64,000 nucleotides of DNA from Madurella fahalii (GCA_029876055.1 CM056875.1:3931001-3995000); one strand, 5' to 3'; positions 44,911 through 57,123 are shown, counted from the stretch's first letter. The notes: generated by a model from the letters alone, not told the origin. A program made the numbers and translations.

Positions 44911-45974
44911 TTGTGTTTGAGGGCTCGGTAGCGGTAAGCTTGGAATTAATAATAATAAAACTTCTTTCTTTGAGCAACTCAAGTGTGCTGCGGATGTGTT
45001 GATTCCAGTTTGAATTGGGTAGAGAAGGTCTTATACTTATGCGCGTTGGCAACTGACTGAGCCTAGTTAATCCCCGAATTCTTAACTCCGATGAAAAAAC
45101 AAGCCCGAAAAAGATCGCAGAGAAATGCGTGTTAAACCCGATGGTGACCTGAGCAAGGGGCTAACGCGGGGTAGCTTACGAGTCGGAGTATACTGTACAC
45201 ATCATACCCGTTGACCACCAAACCTTCGCTTTCGCTGCAAGCTGGGGGCAGATAGCAGGGACAGCTAACTCATACAGCATACCATTAGATTACCGCATAC
45301 TCAGACAAAAGGCCATCTGCCACATATTTAAGGGAAATGCGTGTATCAAAAGCGTTCTACTGGGTTGTTTCTTATTGTTCCCTTCGAAATATGTGAGACG
45401 GGGCGTCTCTAGTAAACTTACAATATCCAGCGGGAGACGATCATATTAATTACTGTCCTAGGACATTTACGTCCTACAGTAGCAATAGACTGATACACAT
45501 TCCGCTTCCCCCTTTGGACCTCCTCCAAGCCTGAAGATCTCAGCTCTTCCAGGGTCAATTCGACATGTTGTGTCTGCCGTTGCGGAGATCAGCTTTGGGG
45601 CTCTTAGTATCGGATCAAGTCGGAATGCCCTGTATTGGCATGTCACTATGGTACTCCATTTCATCTGGCCACACGGTGCTCGGATTCGCTCCATCCAGAT
45701 TCCTAGCCACTCCCAGCAGTTCAATGGGGCCGGAAAAAAAATTGCGCGATGACCCTGTCACGCAGTGCACATATCATGTGCTACCTGTGGCCGGCTTCAC
45801 GGATGCTATGTTCCAAGGTGGTGCGAATCTGGGGTCAGAAGTCGAAACAGTCAGGAGTTTTGCTGCAACCCAGTCTTACCCCATGCCCTACCCTTACGCC
45901 AAACAATGCCATCCCTTGGTATAAAATGACGAGAACAAAAGGCTACCTTCGGGTAGCCGCCAGCAAATGGCCGA
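44911..45974. other. gene-free stretch
   Basis: About 1 kb between the reductase start and the SRP54 stop. Short frames at 45.5-45.9 kb show no domain. Confidence 0.45.
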
Positions 45975-47601
45975 TTATCTCCGCCCACCACGTCCGCCGC
46001 CCTGGCCACCCATCATTCCACTCATCTGCCTCATCATTGCGTTCATGTCCATGCCGCCCAGGCCGCCCCCGCCGCCAAACATCTTCATCAAGCTACTCAT
46101 ATCCGGCATGCCGCCAGCCCCGCCGGCACCTCCCATGCTCTGCAACCGCTTCTGCATGGCGGCAAGCTGCTGGGCCTTGTTGCCGCCGGCCATAGCGCTC
46201 TGGGCTCTCTGCATGTTCTTCATGTTGCCGCCCATCTTCTTGGCCATGCCGGCCATCATTCGTTGTTGGGTGAGCAAGTCCTCAACCTCGCGGACCGTGG
46301 TTCCCGACCCCCTCGCCACGCGCGTCATGCGCGTCGGCTGTTCGACGAAGATCTTGCCGTCGCTATCGAGCTCCTTCTCGGTCATACTGTCGCAGATGTA
46401 GATCATGCGCTTAAGCTTGAGCGAGCCCTCCTCGTCGTCCATGCTCTGCATCATGTTACTCATGCCAGGGATCATACCAGCCATCTTGCTGAGGGGGCCC
46501 ATCTTCATGATGTTCTGGAGTTGGTCACGTAGGTCGCGGATCGTGAAGATACCCTCGGTAATGTGCTTGATGGTCTCCTTTTGGTCCAGCTTCAGGCTCT
46601 GCACGTGCTCCACCAACCCCGCCATGTCGCCCATGCCCAAGAGTTTGCTGATGAAATTTCGCGGTACGAACCGCTCCAGATCCAACATGTGTTCGCCAGT
46701 ACCGATGAAGACAATGGGTGTATGCGTCGCTGCAACGGCTGATATGGCGCCACCGCCAGCGGCGTGGCCGTCCGTCTTGGTAATGATGATGGCACCGAAA
46801 TCCGCAGCCTCCTTGAACGCCTTGGCTTGGGCCTCAGCTTGCTGACCGATCGAGGCGTCCAGTACCATTATTGTCTCGTCCGGCCGAATGGCCGACTGGA
46901 TATCCACCATTTCCTGAAAGAGCGCGCTCTCTTGCCTGTGCCGACCCGAAGTGTCAACAATAATGACCTCAAACCGCTCCTTCTTGAACTTTTCAACACC
47001 GTCTCGCGCCACCACGGCGGGATCCGTCTCGGTCAGGCTACCATAGTACGGGATCTTGGCCTTGGTGGCGTTCTGCTTCAGCTGGTCAAAGGCACCGGCA
47101 CGAAAGGTATCGGCACACACGAGGCAGGCACGGAAGCCGCGCGACTGGTAGTGCCTGGCGAGCTTGGTGCAAGTAGTTGTCTTGCCGGCGCCCTGCAGAC
47201 CGACGAACATGATGACGTTGGATTTGCCCTTCTTGGGCTTGAAAGGCTCGGCATGCGGATCGACGAGGCGGACGAGCTCATCGAAGACGGCTTTCTGGAT
47301 CAGCCGCTTCTTGTTCACGGCCGGCGGTAGTTCTTTGAAGTTGACGGTCGCGCGGATCGACTTGCGCAGCTGACCGACCAGGCGCACGTTGACATCGGCT
47401 TCGAGAAGTGCAGCGCATATTTCCTTGAGCATGGAATCGAACGCCTGCATGCCCGTCAAAGTCAGCCATGATGTCGACGCCGACAGTTGTTGCCACATTT
47501 TGTACAGAGAGCTCGGAACTTGCCTTTTCGTCCAGATTTGGCGCTCGTGTCAGGTCACTGACAGCCGCGTTAATGCGGCGACCGAGATCTTGGAGAACCA
47601 T
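45975..47601 (-). CDS. SRP54: signal recognition particle 54-kDa GTPase
   Basis: Exons are 47601..47524 and 47444..45975 (515 residues). The intron is of GC-AG type: donor GCAAGT, branch GGCTGAC, acceptor TGCAG. Splicing restores NLDEK-AFDSMLKEICAALL, the conserved N-domain. The G-domain follows: GLQGAGKTTT at about 108 (P-loop), DTFRAGAFDQL, DTSGRHRQE at about 190, and TKTDGHAAGGG at about 248. The methionine-rich M domain starts around 330 (MGPLSKMAGMIPGMSNMM, then RRMTRVARGSG-like helix) and ends with a Gly/Met-rich tail GGGGGLGGMDMNAMM. The protein binds signal peptides and SRP RNA in the cytosol and targets ribosomes to the ER through its partner SRP receptor GTPase. Identity is certain. 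Confidence 0.95.
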
Positions 47602-49639
47602 AGCGAGACGTCCGCGGCTGCGCAGCCGGTAGAAAGGTTGGGTATTTGGCGACGTCGTCCTCTGTTGGCGGATGGCAGAAGAAGGGAATGTTGGGGCTCG
47701 TCCCCACGACAGATCATTCTTGCCGCTGATGGTGCGCCCGGTCACCGTTGCCGTTTGTTGCCAGGTGGCATACGTTGCTCGTCCGCGTCGAAGGACAAGG
47801 GTTAGGGTCCGACTGTCTTCGAATGTCCGGAACCAATTCCACCCTCCAATACTTTTGAGGATGAACCTTCATTGATTTACACTGCATAACAACGGGTTCC
47901 GCAAATAACTACCGTCCCGTACCTGGCGCTCAAGACAGACTTGACCATCCGGCGAACTCGTCGAGCGGCATCACCTCAATTGGTGCGGCCATGTTGTCCT
48001 CCTTTTGAGAAGTCTCCATAAGCCAGGCCATCTTGGAGCTTGACTTGTGCGTATCCACCGCAGCTTGGTCAAGATATCTATCCGAGTTCAATGTCAGAAC
48101 TCACGCGCTCGGCCCAAGAATTATTGAAGAAAGACAGGCAGCCTACATTTCCCACACAACAATTAGCGGCTTCTCAGTGCCGCCGGCTCGAAACCACTGA
48201 TATTTCAAGACCCCAGGCTCATTCTCGCGAACGTAATCGCAAACAGACTGCGCTATCTCTTCAACCTACAACGATAGGTGGGTTTTTGCTTTGTCATTAG
48301 AGCTTCTGCGGCTGCGTGCAAGCTTCGACATAACGAGTAGGACTTACACGCGCAATCCTGTCGGGCTTCGGATGAAGCAAAGCGAGATAATGGAGGGGCA
48401 TTCCTGTGGAGTACTTAGCCGTGTGATACTCATAAACAGATACCCTAATAGAGTGTAGGCAAGTAAATTCGTCCTAGAAGAGGAGGGGATTACAGGCGAG
48501 TAGAGTGGACGGTCGTCGCGGACATACTATTATATCAACATATTGAGCAGCACACCAAGGTAAAGGCAGCATGCAGCAGAGGGAAGGCAAGAATAGGCAG
48601 AATCACTAGGTCGGAAGAGCAACGTGACGCGTGGCGGGAGATCCAAAGGGTCCCATGCCACATGGCTAGTAGCTTGGTAACTACCTCAGAAGAGCGATAT
48701 GACACTCCGCCTCATTGCTGCTTTCTCCCAATGCACCAGTATTGGATTCCCGATTCGCCGCTTCTCTCTCATTTACGGTGCAGCGGCCGAAGAGTGAACG
48801 GCTCGAGCCAGAATCTAGTCGTCGCACGGTCTGATACTACGAGCATTCTTGTGATAAGGTTGTAGGTAGCATAAGGCGACCGATATGGACTAGTTTAAAC
48901 CCAAGGGAGGGGATATAACTGCGTGCCGGTTTCGAGGCTCGAGGGCGGAAGCAAATCAGATTTAGGCGCAATCAAAGCTGCAAGAACCCCAGCTCCCAAT
49001 TCTTAAGGTATCCCACAAAGCGGGGACAATGTCTGGCCAGCAAAGCCCGAAGCAATTGGAGCGCCGGCCTCTGAGAACTGATGGCTCAAGATGGCTAAGA
49101 TGGCAGTCCGGAGATAATTAAAATGCTTTCCCGACGGCGTCGGGGTTAGAAGGGAACCCTCTCCCCCTGGGAGCAAATGACAGAAAAATGGCCCTTAATA
49201 TCGACACAGCGGCCAGCCAATGGTAGTTTCCGCGTGTTTCCCCCTAGCTCCTAGGGGTTGGGGAAAAGTCTGAGGGGCCGGTCGTCGCAGCCTTTTAGAA
49301 GCAATCCGGAGCAAAAGTGCCGAACAGGCTATCAACCGCGATATTGAGCCTTTCATTGCGTCGGGGCGGCATCACAAAAATTCAACCATGCGATCGAATC
49401 GACCGCACAACTCGACCGAAAGGGCCCACTGGGCCGTCCCAGGTCGGTCTTCGGCACGCCAAGCGATCCAGACTTTATTCTCGGTAGGCAAGGTAACCCA
49501 TACAAGTATACAAGCACTCGCCATCCGCTTCGCCAAGATGGGGAGTTGATTCTTGGTCGGTTATTATCCTGGATGCGGCTCGCCTTGGCTGCTACTACAG
49601 ATCGCCAAGTCCATTAGTGGATTCACACGGCTCGCCACC
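47602..49639. other. gene-free stretch between divergent genes
   Basis: About 2 kb holding the promoters of SRP54 and the sugar dehydrogenase gene. No gene, tRNA or repeat is supported. Confidence 0.5.
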
Positions 49640-51200
49640 ATGCGTTTGTTTGAGATTGCGGCGGCGGCGGCAGCCCTGGTCTGGTCTGGTGAGTCCCGCA
49701 GGTCCCAACTCGCTCGGGAGGATCAATCTGGAGGGACTGGGGCGTGCACTCATGGCGCAAATCGACAGGTGTTGATGCTCAATCCGTCCCACAGCTTCCT
49801 CTGCCGGGGAGCTGCAGCGGTGTTGGCAATTTCCGCTACCAGCACACGGTCGCGTCAGGATGGTCGGCCATGAAGATCGCCGGCGGCCTGAAGCAGGTGC
49901 GCACGATTGTCTGGGACACGGCGGGCAACATGCTGGTAGCGCAGGCCACCAGAGGCATCTCTGTGCACACCTTTGGCGCGGATGGCTGCATCAACAGCAC
50001 CGCGATGCTCATCTCGGGCAACCAGCTCAACCACGGGCTGGCCCTGACGCCTGACGGTAAGACGCTATATGCTAGCGGCGAAACGTCCGCCTACAGCTGG
50101 ACCTACGACGCCGCTACCAGGAAGATCAGCAACCAAAAGACGGTTGTCTCGGGCATGTCTACGGGCATCCACTTTACACGAACCATTGCCGTGGTGCCTC
50201 AGCAGCCTAACCTCATCCTCCTGCAAGTGGGTAGCAACTCCAACCTTGACATGGCTTCAGCCCAGCCTGGCACGGGGCGGGCCATAATCAAAATCTTCGA
50301 TACAAGCAAGGCGCCTTCGAATGGCTTTAACTACAACAGAGATGGCGAGGTGTATGGCTACGGTCTGCGCAACACCATTGGCTTTACTGCAGATCCCAGT
50401 GGGGTATTCTGGGGGGTAGAGAACAGCGGAGATGTGCGTAACAATGAACCCATGATCCCCCATCCCATGTTGCGGACGGCTTCTAATGGGTGCACAATGT
50501 GTCAGGACTTCTCCCGCACGGAGAACGGCCAGCGCAGAGATATCCACCAAAACAACCCGGCAGAGGAACTAAACAACCGTGAGTAGAAGTATCTGCTTAT
50601 TTCGAGGCGTACCTTTGCTGCTAGACATGTTCCGCTTGGCTAATACCACTACGTCAACCCGCAGTGGGCGACCCCCTCACCGTCCGCGACGCCTGGTACG
50701 GCTACCCAACCTGCTTCACCGTGTGGGACGCCTCCAGCTTCCCGGGCGGCAGTCTGAGGACGGGCAGCAACTTTGTCGTGGCGCCCAACTCCTCGTACAA
50801 CGACGCGTCATGCAACGGCAAGGCAATCCCGCCACGCCTGAGCTTCCAGGCACACTCGGCGCCCATCTGGAACACGTTCGACAAGGACGCCAAGAACATG
50901 TACGTCGCGTTCCACGGCTCGTGGAACCGGCAGCCGGCGACAGGCTTCAAGGTGGTCCAGATCCCCTTCACGCGCCTGGCCAACGGCAGCTACGACCCCG
51001 TCGCCCCGGCCGACAGCATGACGGGGTACCGCGACATCTTCAGCGCCACAAACCCGTCCAGCTGCACCGCGATGGGTCTGACCATGAGCAACTGCTTCCG
51101 TCTGACCGCCGCCGCTTGGGACCCCGCCGGAAGGGGCCTGTTCGTGGGCAGCGACAACAGCGCCGAGGGGGAGATCTATGTTTTGACCCCGCAGTCTTAA
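49640..51200 (+). CDS. secreted PQQ-type glucose/sorbosone dehydrogenase-like protein
   Basis: Exons are 49640..49688, 49769..50433, 50506..50578 and 50665..51200 (440 residues). Intron 1 splits the signal peptide (MRLFEIAAAAAALVWSG) from VDAQSVPQLPLPGSC. Intron 2 is 72 nt and in frame; removing it joins VENSGD to DFSRTENGQRRDIHQ. Intron 3 restores EELNNLGDPLTVRDAWYGYP. The fold is a six-bladed propeller of the sorbosone/soluble glucose dehydrogenase family: VRTIVWDTAGNMLVAQ, LNHGLALTPDGKTLYAS, VYGYGLRNTIGFTADP, RDIHQNNPAEELN, APIWNTFDKDAKNMYVAFHG, SWNRQPATGFKV and WDPAGRGLFVGSDNSAEGE. Secreted fungal members are grouped with AA12 pyrroloquinoline-quinone sugar dehydrogenases that feed electrons to lytic polysaccharide monooxygenases. 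Cofactor use is inferred from family. Confidence 0.85.
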
Positions 51201-51498
51201 GACGGAGGCTGCGTGCGAGCTCCCAGCCTCTCAGTTGTGTTAGCGAAGACTAGATTTTCCGAGGCTGCACTAGGCATAAATTTGGTACACATGGTAAATA
51301 GTACTACTAGTACGTACTGTACATTCTGCAGGTCAAGGTACTCTTCGTACCACCCCGTGTTATCAGCCGTGAATGCAGCCCAAGAAAGGTTGGCATCCTG
51401 TGCGTTCCTTTAGTAGGGTATTTTATTTCCTGAGTCAGCGCTTGAGCGCGCTTTCAGATCATTTGGGCCTTCAAGGCTGCTGCCCCTGCGCCGTTGAG

Positions 51499-52518
51499 TC
51501 ACCGCTGCCTCGCAATCATGTCCTCGGGCTTCATCCCCTTGCCCTCAACGAGAACAGCTGCTTTGTAGAGAGTCCTCGCCGTGCTCGATATCACCTTGGG
51601 GTCTACCCCCTGGGTCCTCTCGGAGAACTTGACCGTCCCCAACCACTCTCGCGCATCATCCTCCGAATAGTCCAGCTCGGTGCTAATGTATTTGACCGCC
51701 TCGTCTTTGTTCTCGTTGAAATGTTTGATGCCCAGGTTGAGTTTGTCTAGCAAGTCGTCCACGCGCGGATCCAAGCTAGTGCCATCTCCGTCACCGCCAC
51801 CGCCGCCGAGGAGGCTGGTGGAGGCGACAATCTTCCAGCTGCTCCACGGTGTATAGATCTCGCCCACCTTGCGGATTTCGCCCGAGTCGTAGTAACGCTT
51901 GGACGTGAAGTACTCCCACATGAAGAAATCCGCCTCGCCCGAATTGACGGCCTTCCGCAGGTTCTCGAACGTGTTGAGGACGACAAACTCCGAGTAAGGG
52001 GATTCCTGCTCAGAGTCGGTGCCGACACCCGCGGTAGGAAATAGCCAGCTACACTCGTCAGCCAGGACATAGCCCATCACATAACTGCCGGACCCGATGC
52101 GTGATACACCAATCTTCGCACCATTGAGTGAATCAACCGTCCGGATCTCAGCCCGGTCAGCGCCGGTCGAGATTGCCCAGCCTGGATGGGGGCAGCGTCA
52201 GCATCACGAGACATAGTTGGCCAAAGACGAGGGGCTGGCGTGGCACCTACATAACGGGGTCTCGACGTAGGTGCCTACGAGCCTATACCCGCCGTCCCCC
52301 TCGGATCCCTGGGCCTTTCCCAGGCCGGCCACCCACCCCTCAGTAAGACCGATGCCGACATCGATTTCTCCGCCACGCAGCGCTGTGACCATGTGACCGG
52401 TGCCGGACGGGAACGGAATCAGCTCGGCATCCAAACCATAATGTTTCTTGGCGAAATAGAGAGGCGTCGAAAAGTGCTCGGGGACGAAGCCGATTCTGAG
52501 CGGTCGAGGAGAAGCCAT
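51499..52518 (-). CDS. cytosolic NMT1/THI5-like solute-binding-protein-fold protein
   Basis: Exons are 52518..52251 and 52181..51499 (316 residues); the intron (GTAGGT, branch GCTGAC, ATCCAG) restores TYVETPLCWAISTGADR. There is no signal peptide. The fold is that of type II periplasmic binding proteins: RPLRIGFVPEHFSTPLYFAK, then AELIPFPSGTGHMVTALRGG, EIDVGIGLTEGWVAG, GAKIGVSRIGSGSYVMGY, and NTFENLRKAVNSGEADFFMW. A helix-rich C-terminus ends the protein. Fungi carry such stand-alone proteins, related to bacterial nitrate/sulfonate/taurine-binding proteins and to thiamine-pyrimidine synthase THI5; I recall Candida albicans Ca3427 as an exemplar. The THI5 active-site CCCFC motif is not present, so it is not the pyrimidine synthase. 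Ligand and role are unknown. A glycine-rich insertion (LLGGGGGDGDG) lies near residue 200. Confidence 0.82.
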
Positions 52519-52897
52519 GGTGTGTGTGGGTGGTTTTGATGCTGATACACGATTTCACTTCTGCATAAGACATGTAGATAAATCTCAGCAGGGGCTGAGC
52601 AGCCACTTTTAGCCAGTGAAAATGTACAGACGAAAATGACGCAATGCGGGGCGTGGTAGCGGGATATGGGAACAGATATTGGACCCACCAGTTGTTTGTT
52701 AATTACTTTGCTCCCTCCACCATCTATCTACCTTACTGTTGCTTCGATATACTATGTATCGGGTCCTGTGTGTGATAATTCAAGCGTAGAATCAATGCTA
52801 TGGAGGTACCTTACCCTGTGGCTCTGGTGGTATCCATTTAAGCAACTCGTCGTTATGTATGGCAAACTGAGTAAGGAGTACTGGGGAAAAAAGAAGG

Positions 52898-52916
52898 AAA
52901 AAAAAAAAAAAAAAAA
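52898..52916. repeat. poly-A run (19 bp)
   Basis: Nineteen consecutive A preceded by an A-rich stretch. No target-site duplication or retrotransposon body is seen upstream, so it is taken as a simple tract. Confidence 0.85.
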
Positions 52917-54273
52917 GGTCTTATAGCACAACACCTTGCGTTAACAAGATACTAGCAGTTCGTTCTTCAAGCTTCTCTAGAGTCCTAGTAGCGGTTAGCG
53001 AATAGTATTTCAACGCCAAGCATGGCCTTTGTCCCCCGGCACTCCTTGGAGGACATCTCCTGTGCTAGGGAATTACTGTGGCTGCTCTGGTTTCCGAAGC
53101 GGCTGCAAAAAAGTGAATCCCAACTATTTATCCGCCACACATTAATGCGCTTGTTTCTGTCGTTGGATCAAACAGAGGCTTTCGCGACAATCAACCTACT
53201 ACTGCTTGAACTAAGTACTGGGTAAGGTAGTCAACGCATTTGTCGGCCCCAGCAACTTGCGGTAAGCCGGCACATCAGTCCCGCCGGCAACAAAGCTGAG
53301 TTCCAACTAAACCCCAGCCGAAAAAATAAGCAGTTACGCCACCGACCGGAGCACGGGCGTATTTTGCTTGTCTTTGTAAGGCAATTCTGGCAAAGGGAGC
53401 AGGGTCTGAGGCTTTGGTAGGACAGGAAAGGATACGAGTATTGGCCATAATGGCACCGTACCTCATGATTCCTTGACATGTTACTCGGTGTCGTTATCCA
53501 TGTTTGCCATCGTGGTTGCAATGGTCCGATTGCACCTCAGTCGATGCGATATTGGAACGATGATACCTAACCAAGTGTATTGCTAGAGCCAAGAGTTCGG
53601 CGTACGGCAGCATTATTGCAACAAACTTGCATCCCCCAGCCGGACACGCCCTGAAGCATTGCTTGGGCCCCCAACTTAACTCCATCTCTTGGTCTATGTA
53701 GAGACCCCATGATAGCAAGATTCGAGTATCCAATGTGAGCTTTTCCTCGATGGCCGGCCCACAAACGGAACGGCGGAACGCGCAGTGGCGTAATTAATAC
53801 GTATACGCTCAACAGCGTAATTGGTACCTCATCCGCTCAACGGCATCCCTGTCCGCGTAGACATACCATGATCCGCAAGCGCAAAGTGCCCCCGTGCATC
53901 ATCATCGGCCAATGACAGAGAAAATCCCGTCCGGTGTGTACGTCTTGCTTTCGGTTGAGGTGGGTGTCGTGGTAGAGTGAACGCGCAGAGAATTACTCGG
54001 ACTAAAAATAGGACGAATGGCAGCTGCTGTCCCGGTGCCTGGTCGCCCCAAAAGGTAAACGGGGAGCATTTCCGGCTTGGCTTTGAGACAGTTAGCAGAT
54101 CATTGTCCTCTCACGTAACACCGTAGCACCCAAAGAATTGGAAAAGATTCCTGGTCCCGACACCCATTCATTTCAGCCGAGCCAAACACGAGAATTCCGA
54201 TGGCCACCATGCCCACATCCACGTCAAATATGACACCGAGTGGCTGAACCCTGAAGACGGGGGGGGCTTCGAG

Positions 54274-54280
54274 TATATAA
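54274..54280 (+). promoter_or_regulatory. candidate TATA box of the cysteine-rich protein gene
   Basis: TATATAA, 76 bp before the first ATG at 54350 and 88 bp before the next at 54362. It is the clearest core-promoter element in the window. Confidence 0.5.
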
Positions 54281-54349
54281 TCGAGGGCGCTGCCCGTACA
54301 ACCGAGAAACCCAAATTCCACTCACAAACGCAAAGCTGGCCAACATCTC

Positions 54350-54808
54350 ATGCAGCCGACCATGCATTATCTTTCGCTTGCCGTCGCCGTGCTCCTCGGA
54401 GCAGCCACATTGGCCTCGGCCGACAAACGGCCGTGTGGCTTCAAGATTGCCCCTTGCCCAGCCGGCGAAGTCTGCGAGAAGGTGGACCCGAGCTGTGACC
54501 GAGGCGAGAACTGCGCCGGCTTCTGCGTCCCTGAAACCCCGAAGCCCCCACGGCCCCGATACCCGTCCTGTGGCGGATACCGCGTCGAGCCCGTTACGTG
54601 CCCCGAAGCCGACCAGCTCTGCATCGACGACCCGTACGCCAACGGCTGCGGCATGGCTTGCGACTTGCCCGGAATCTGCGTGACGCCCGTCTTTTGCGGC
54701 GGTTTCGCCGGCATCCAGTGCGAGGACGGCAAGATGTGCATCGATGACCCGAGGGACGATTGTGATCCGATGAATGGAGGAGCAGACTGTGGTGGAATAT
54801 GCGTCTGA
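54350..54808 (+). CDS. secreted 18-cysteine protein with three six-Cys repeats
   Basis: This intronless gene encodes 152 residues with a signal peptide (core YLSLAVAVLLGAATLASA). The mature part is three tandem units of about 40 residues with six cysteines each, following C-G-x(n)-C-x(5-6)-C-x(6)-C-x(4-6)-C-x(2-3)-C: for example APCPAGEVCEKVDPSC then ENCAGFC; VTCPEADQLCIDDPYANGC; and IQCEDGKMCIDDPRDDC then ADCGGIC. A proline-rich linker separates units 1 and 2. The recurring C-I-D-D-P and C-G-G-I-C motifs recall small fungal Kazal- or WAP-like protease-inhibitor folds, but I cannot assign a family. Secretion, size and disulfide density suggest an effector- or defence-type protein. The second ATG at 54362 has the better context (A at -3) and may be the true start. 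Confidence 0.75.
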   Translation: MQPTMHYLSLAVAVLLGAATLASADKRPCGFKIAPCPAGEVCEKVDPSCDRGENCAGFCVPETPKPPRPRYPSCGGYRVEPVTCPEADQLCIDDPYANGCGMACDLPGICVTPVFCGGFAGIQCEDGKMCIDDPRDDCDPMNGGADCGGICV

Positions 54809-55406
54809 GGGGCTGATGGGTTCCCGTCTCGGTGTGCTAGGAAGAGATCCAACAAGGATAACCAAGTATCGTGAGGCCCATTGTACCACTCTTGGTCAGC
54901 CACCATACTAGGAGCAGGGTTATTGGTTTCTTCCAATGGTCAGAATAGTGACGGAAAAGCATATTCAAGAAGCCAAGACTCACTTGATCGTATCTTGCTA
55001 AATACAACGCAACTTCCCAGCTTCCATCAACTCTGTCAGAAGTTAACTCGGTGCCTTGATCCTGGAGCAGCGTTAGGAGTCCTGAGACAGCACCTCATCA
55101 ACGAAGAAGAAAAAAGAAAAAAGAAAAATAAGCTGACGGCAGAGTAGTATATGATATTGACTGGGTTGTCGTGCTCGGCCGAACGGCTGGACCGTACTGG
55201 CAAACCAGGGTTTGCTCCGGTGCTCTATTATTTTTGATCGCTATCTTTTTGCCATGACCGTCTCAACTGGACATCAGGTAAGGGCTGACACAGATGAAAG
55301 TAACAGCGGCAGATCCCCACCGCTTCTTCAACTGCTTTATCAAGGTATCTTAGGCCGCGAGGGCTATAGCATGAAGGATAGGAAACCCATTAAAAAGAAA
55401 ATCTCC
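54809..55406. other. spacer between convergent genes
   Basis: About 0.6 kb holding two 3' UTRs, with an A/AAG-rich tract near 55107-55130. Nothing coding is supported. Confidence 0.45.
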
Positions 55407-57123
55407 TCAGATGGTATAACGGAAGAATGTGGCGTAGTCTCCCTTCTCACGCTCTGCAGTCCTCTCATCCTCGGTGTACTCGCTCGGCGGCTTGTACTCG
55501 CGGTCACGGCGGGCGTTCTCGCGGCGCAGATAGATGTACATGATGACCGAGAGTACCAAGGCCATCGCTTGGAAGGCAAGCAGGACGGCGAAACCGGGGA
55601 TGAATCTCGGCCGATCCTTGCTGAGGAATAGGTATGCTGCGATAGCGCCGCCCAAGTTACCGAAGCCGACATGCATAGCGATGCCCACGCCGCGTTTGAG
55701 CGAACCGCCAATGTTGTTGCCATTCCAAGCAACACCCTGCGGCACGTTGGGGTAAATGCCTGAAGCGAGCAAGAAACAGCCAATGTACCTGACGGCCGAG
55801 TTCTCCGTCACCATTAGCATGATGAGGCCCACAATTCTGTCATCGAAGTTAGTGCCATTTTCTTTCTGGCCTTGTTTGGGTCTGTTTTGTGGGTGGGGGA
55901 CCACATACGCCATAACCATAAATCCAATCATGAAGATGCCGCGTTGGCCAATCTTGTCGGCATACCATCCGGCGCCGACACAAAAGATGCAGGCCACAAC
56001 GTACGGCGGCACGGTCAGCAGCTGCGACATTTCAGGCGAGGTCGCGGTGCCGAGGTTATTGATGATGGTCGGCAGGAAGAGCGAGTACGAGTACAAGCCG
56101 GTGTAGACGCCAATGGTGATGAACATGTGCACCCAGATCTTCCAATCCTTGAGTGCGGCCCAGAAATACTTCACATCGAATTCGTCGGCGAGCGAGGAGC
56201 GGTCGAGCTTCAGACGAGCCTGGACTTCATCACGCTCCGCTGGGGTCAGGAACTTGGCTGTTGCCGGATAGTCTTGCATCACCATATATGCGATAAGCGC
56301 TGCAGGAGCGAGGTTAGTCCTCTAGTCTTAGGGGCGGCATGGGTGGAGACGCAACATACCGACGGCGAATGTCAAAAGACCCTCCAAGATGAAGATCCAT
56401 TGCCAGCCAGAGAGGCCGCCAACACCGCCCATATCCATGATGCCACGGGCGAGGAGGCCACCAAACGCGCCAGCCGCCGTCGCTGCCGAGAAGAAGATGG
56501 CCATGCGGAGACCGCATTCATGTCGTCTGTACCACATGGTGATGCTGGCCACTTGTCGTTAGTGATAAAATTCCCCCAAGTCCCGTCGGGGAGGTGCAGT
56601 CGACGGCTTACTAGTAGGTAATGCCGGGGAACAAACCGCCCTCAGCAATGCCCAGAGCGGACCGGCAGGCCATCAAACCCGCGTAGTTATTGACGATACC
56701 CATGAGCGTGGTGCAGATGGCCCACGCAACCATGATGCTGGGGATCCAGATGGAAGGGCGCCAGCGCTTCATGGCCATGTTGGAGGGGATCTCGGCGGCG
56801 ACGTAGAAGGGGAAGAAGATGGCGAGCGCGTCATTGTATTGCAAGCTATTCCTGTCAATGTTGAGGTCCTCTTCGAGTGTATCTAAGCGGGCATTGCCGA
56901 TATTTGTGCGGTCCAGGAAGGAAAGGAGGTATAGCAGAGACAAGAACGGGATCAACGTGATATCGATCTTCCGAATCAACCTCTTGGTTGTGCTCTCGTC
57001 CCAGCCCGCGCTCTCCACCTGAATGTCGCCAGCCGCCACCTTGGTGGTGACCTTCTCGTTGGTGACGCTGTCCGACTCAGTTGTCGGCACGTCTGGGGCC
57101 GATACCTCGGGAGGGGAACCCAT
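55407..57123 (-). CDS. MFS permease, anion:cation symporter (allantoate permease-like) family
   Basis: Exons are 57123..56612, 56544..56360, 56299..55909 and 55836..55407 (505 residues). Introns have GTAAGC, GTATGT and GTATGT donors; each junction restores conserved sequence (GITYYITMWYRRHE; FAVALIAYMVMQDYPATA; FMVMAIVGLIMLM). The protein has a charged cytosolic N-terminus and twelve membrane segments. Family marks are FLSLLYLLSFLDRTNIGNAR in TM1 with its DRTNIGNA loop, SALGIAEGGLFPGITYY, WQWIFILEGL, and GVAWNGNNIGGSLKRGVGIA in TM10-11. These belong to the fungal ACS family of the major facilitator superfamily (Dal5, Tna1, Vht1, Seo1 relatives), which imports small organic anions such as allantoate, nicotinate or biotin at the plasma membrane. 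The substrate cannot be fixed from sequence. Confidence 0.9.

Larger units (their letters stand above)
52519..54349. other. gene-free stretch
   Basis: About 1.8 kb with no supportable gene. An A19 run is listed separately. The right end is the promoter of the cysteine-rich protein gene. Confidence 0.45.

Noticed and set aside
52861..52916. Poly-A tract as the tail of a LINE or processed gene
   Set aside because: No reverse-transcriptase sequence, gene copy or target-site duplication is visible next to it.
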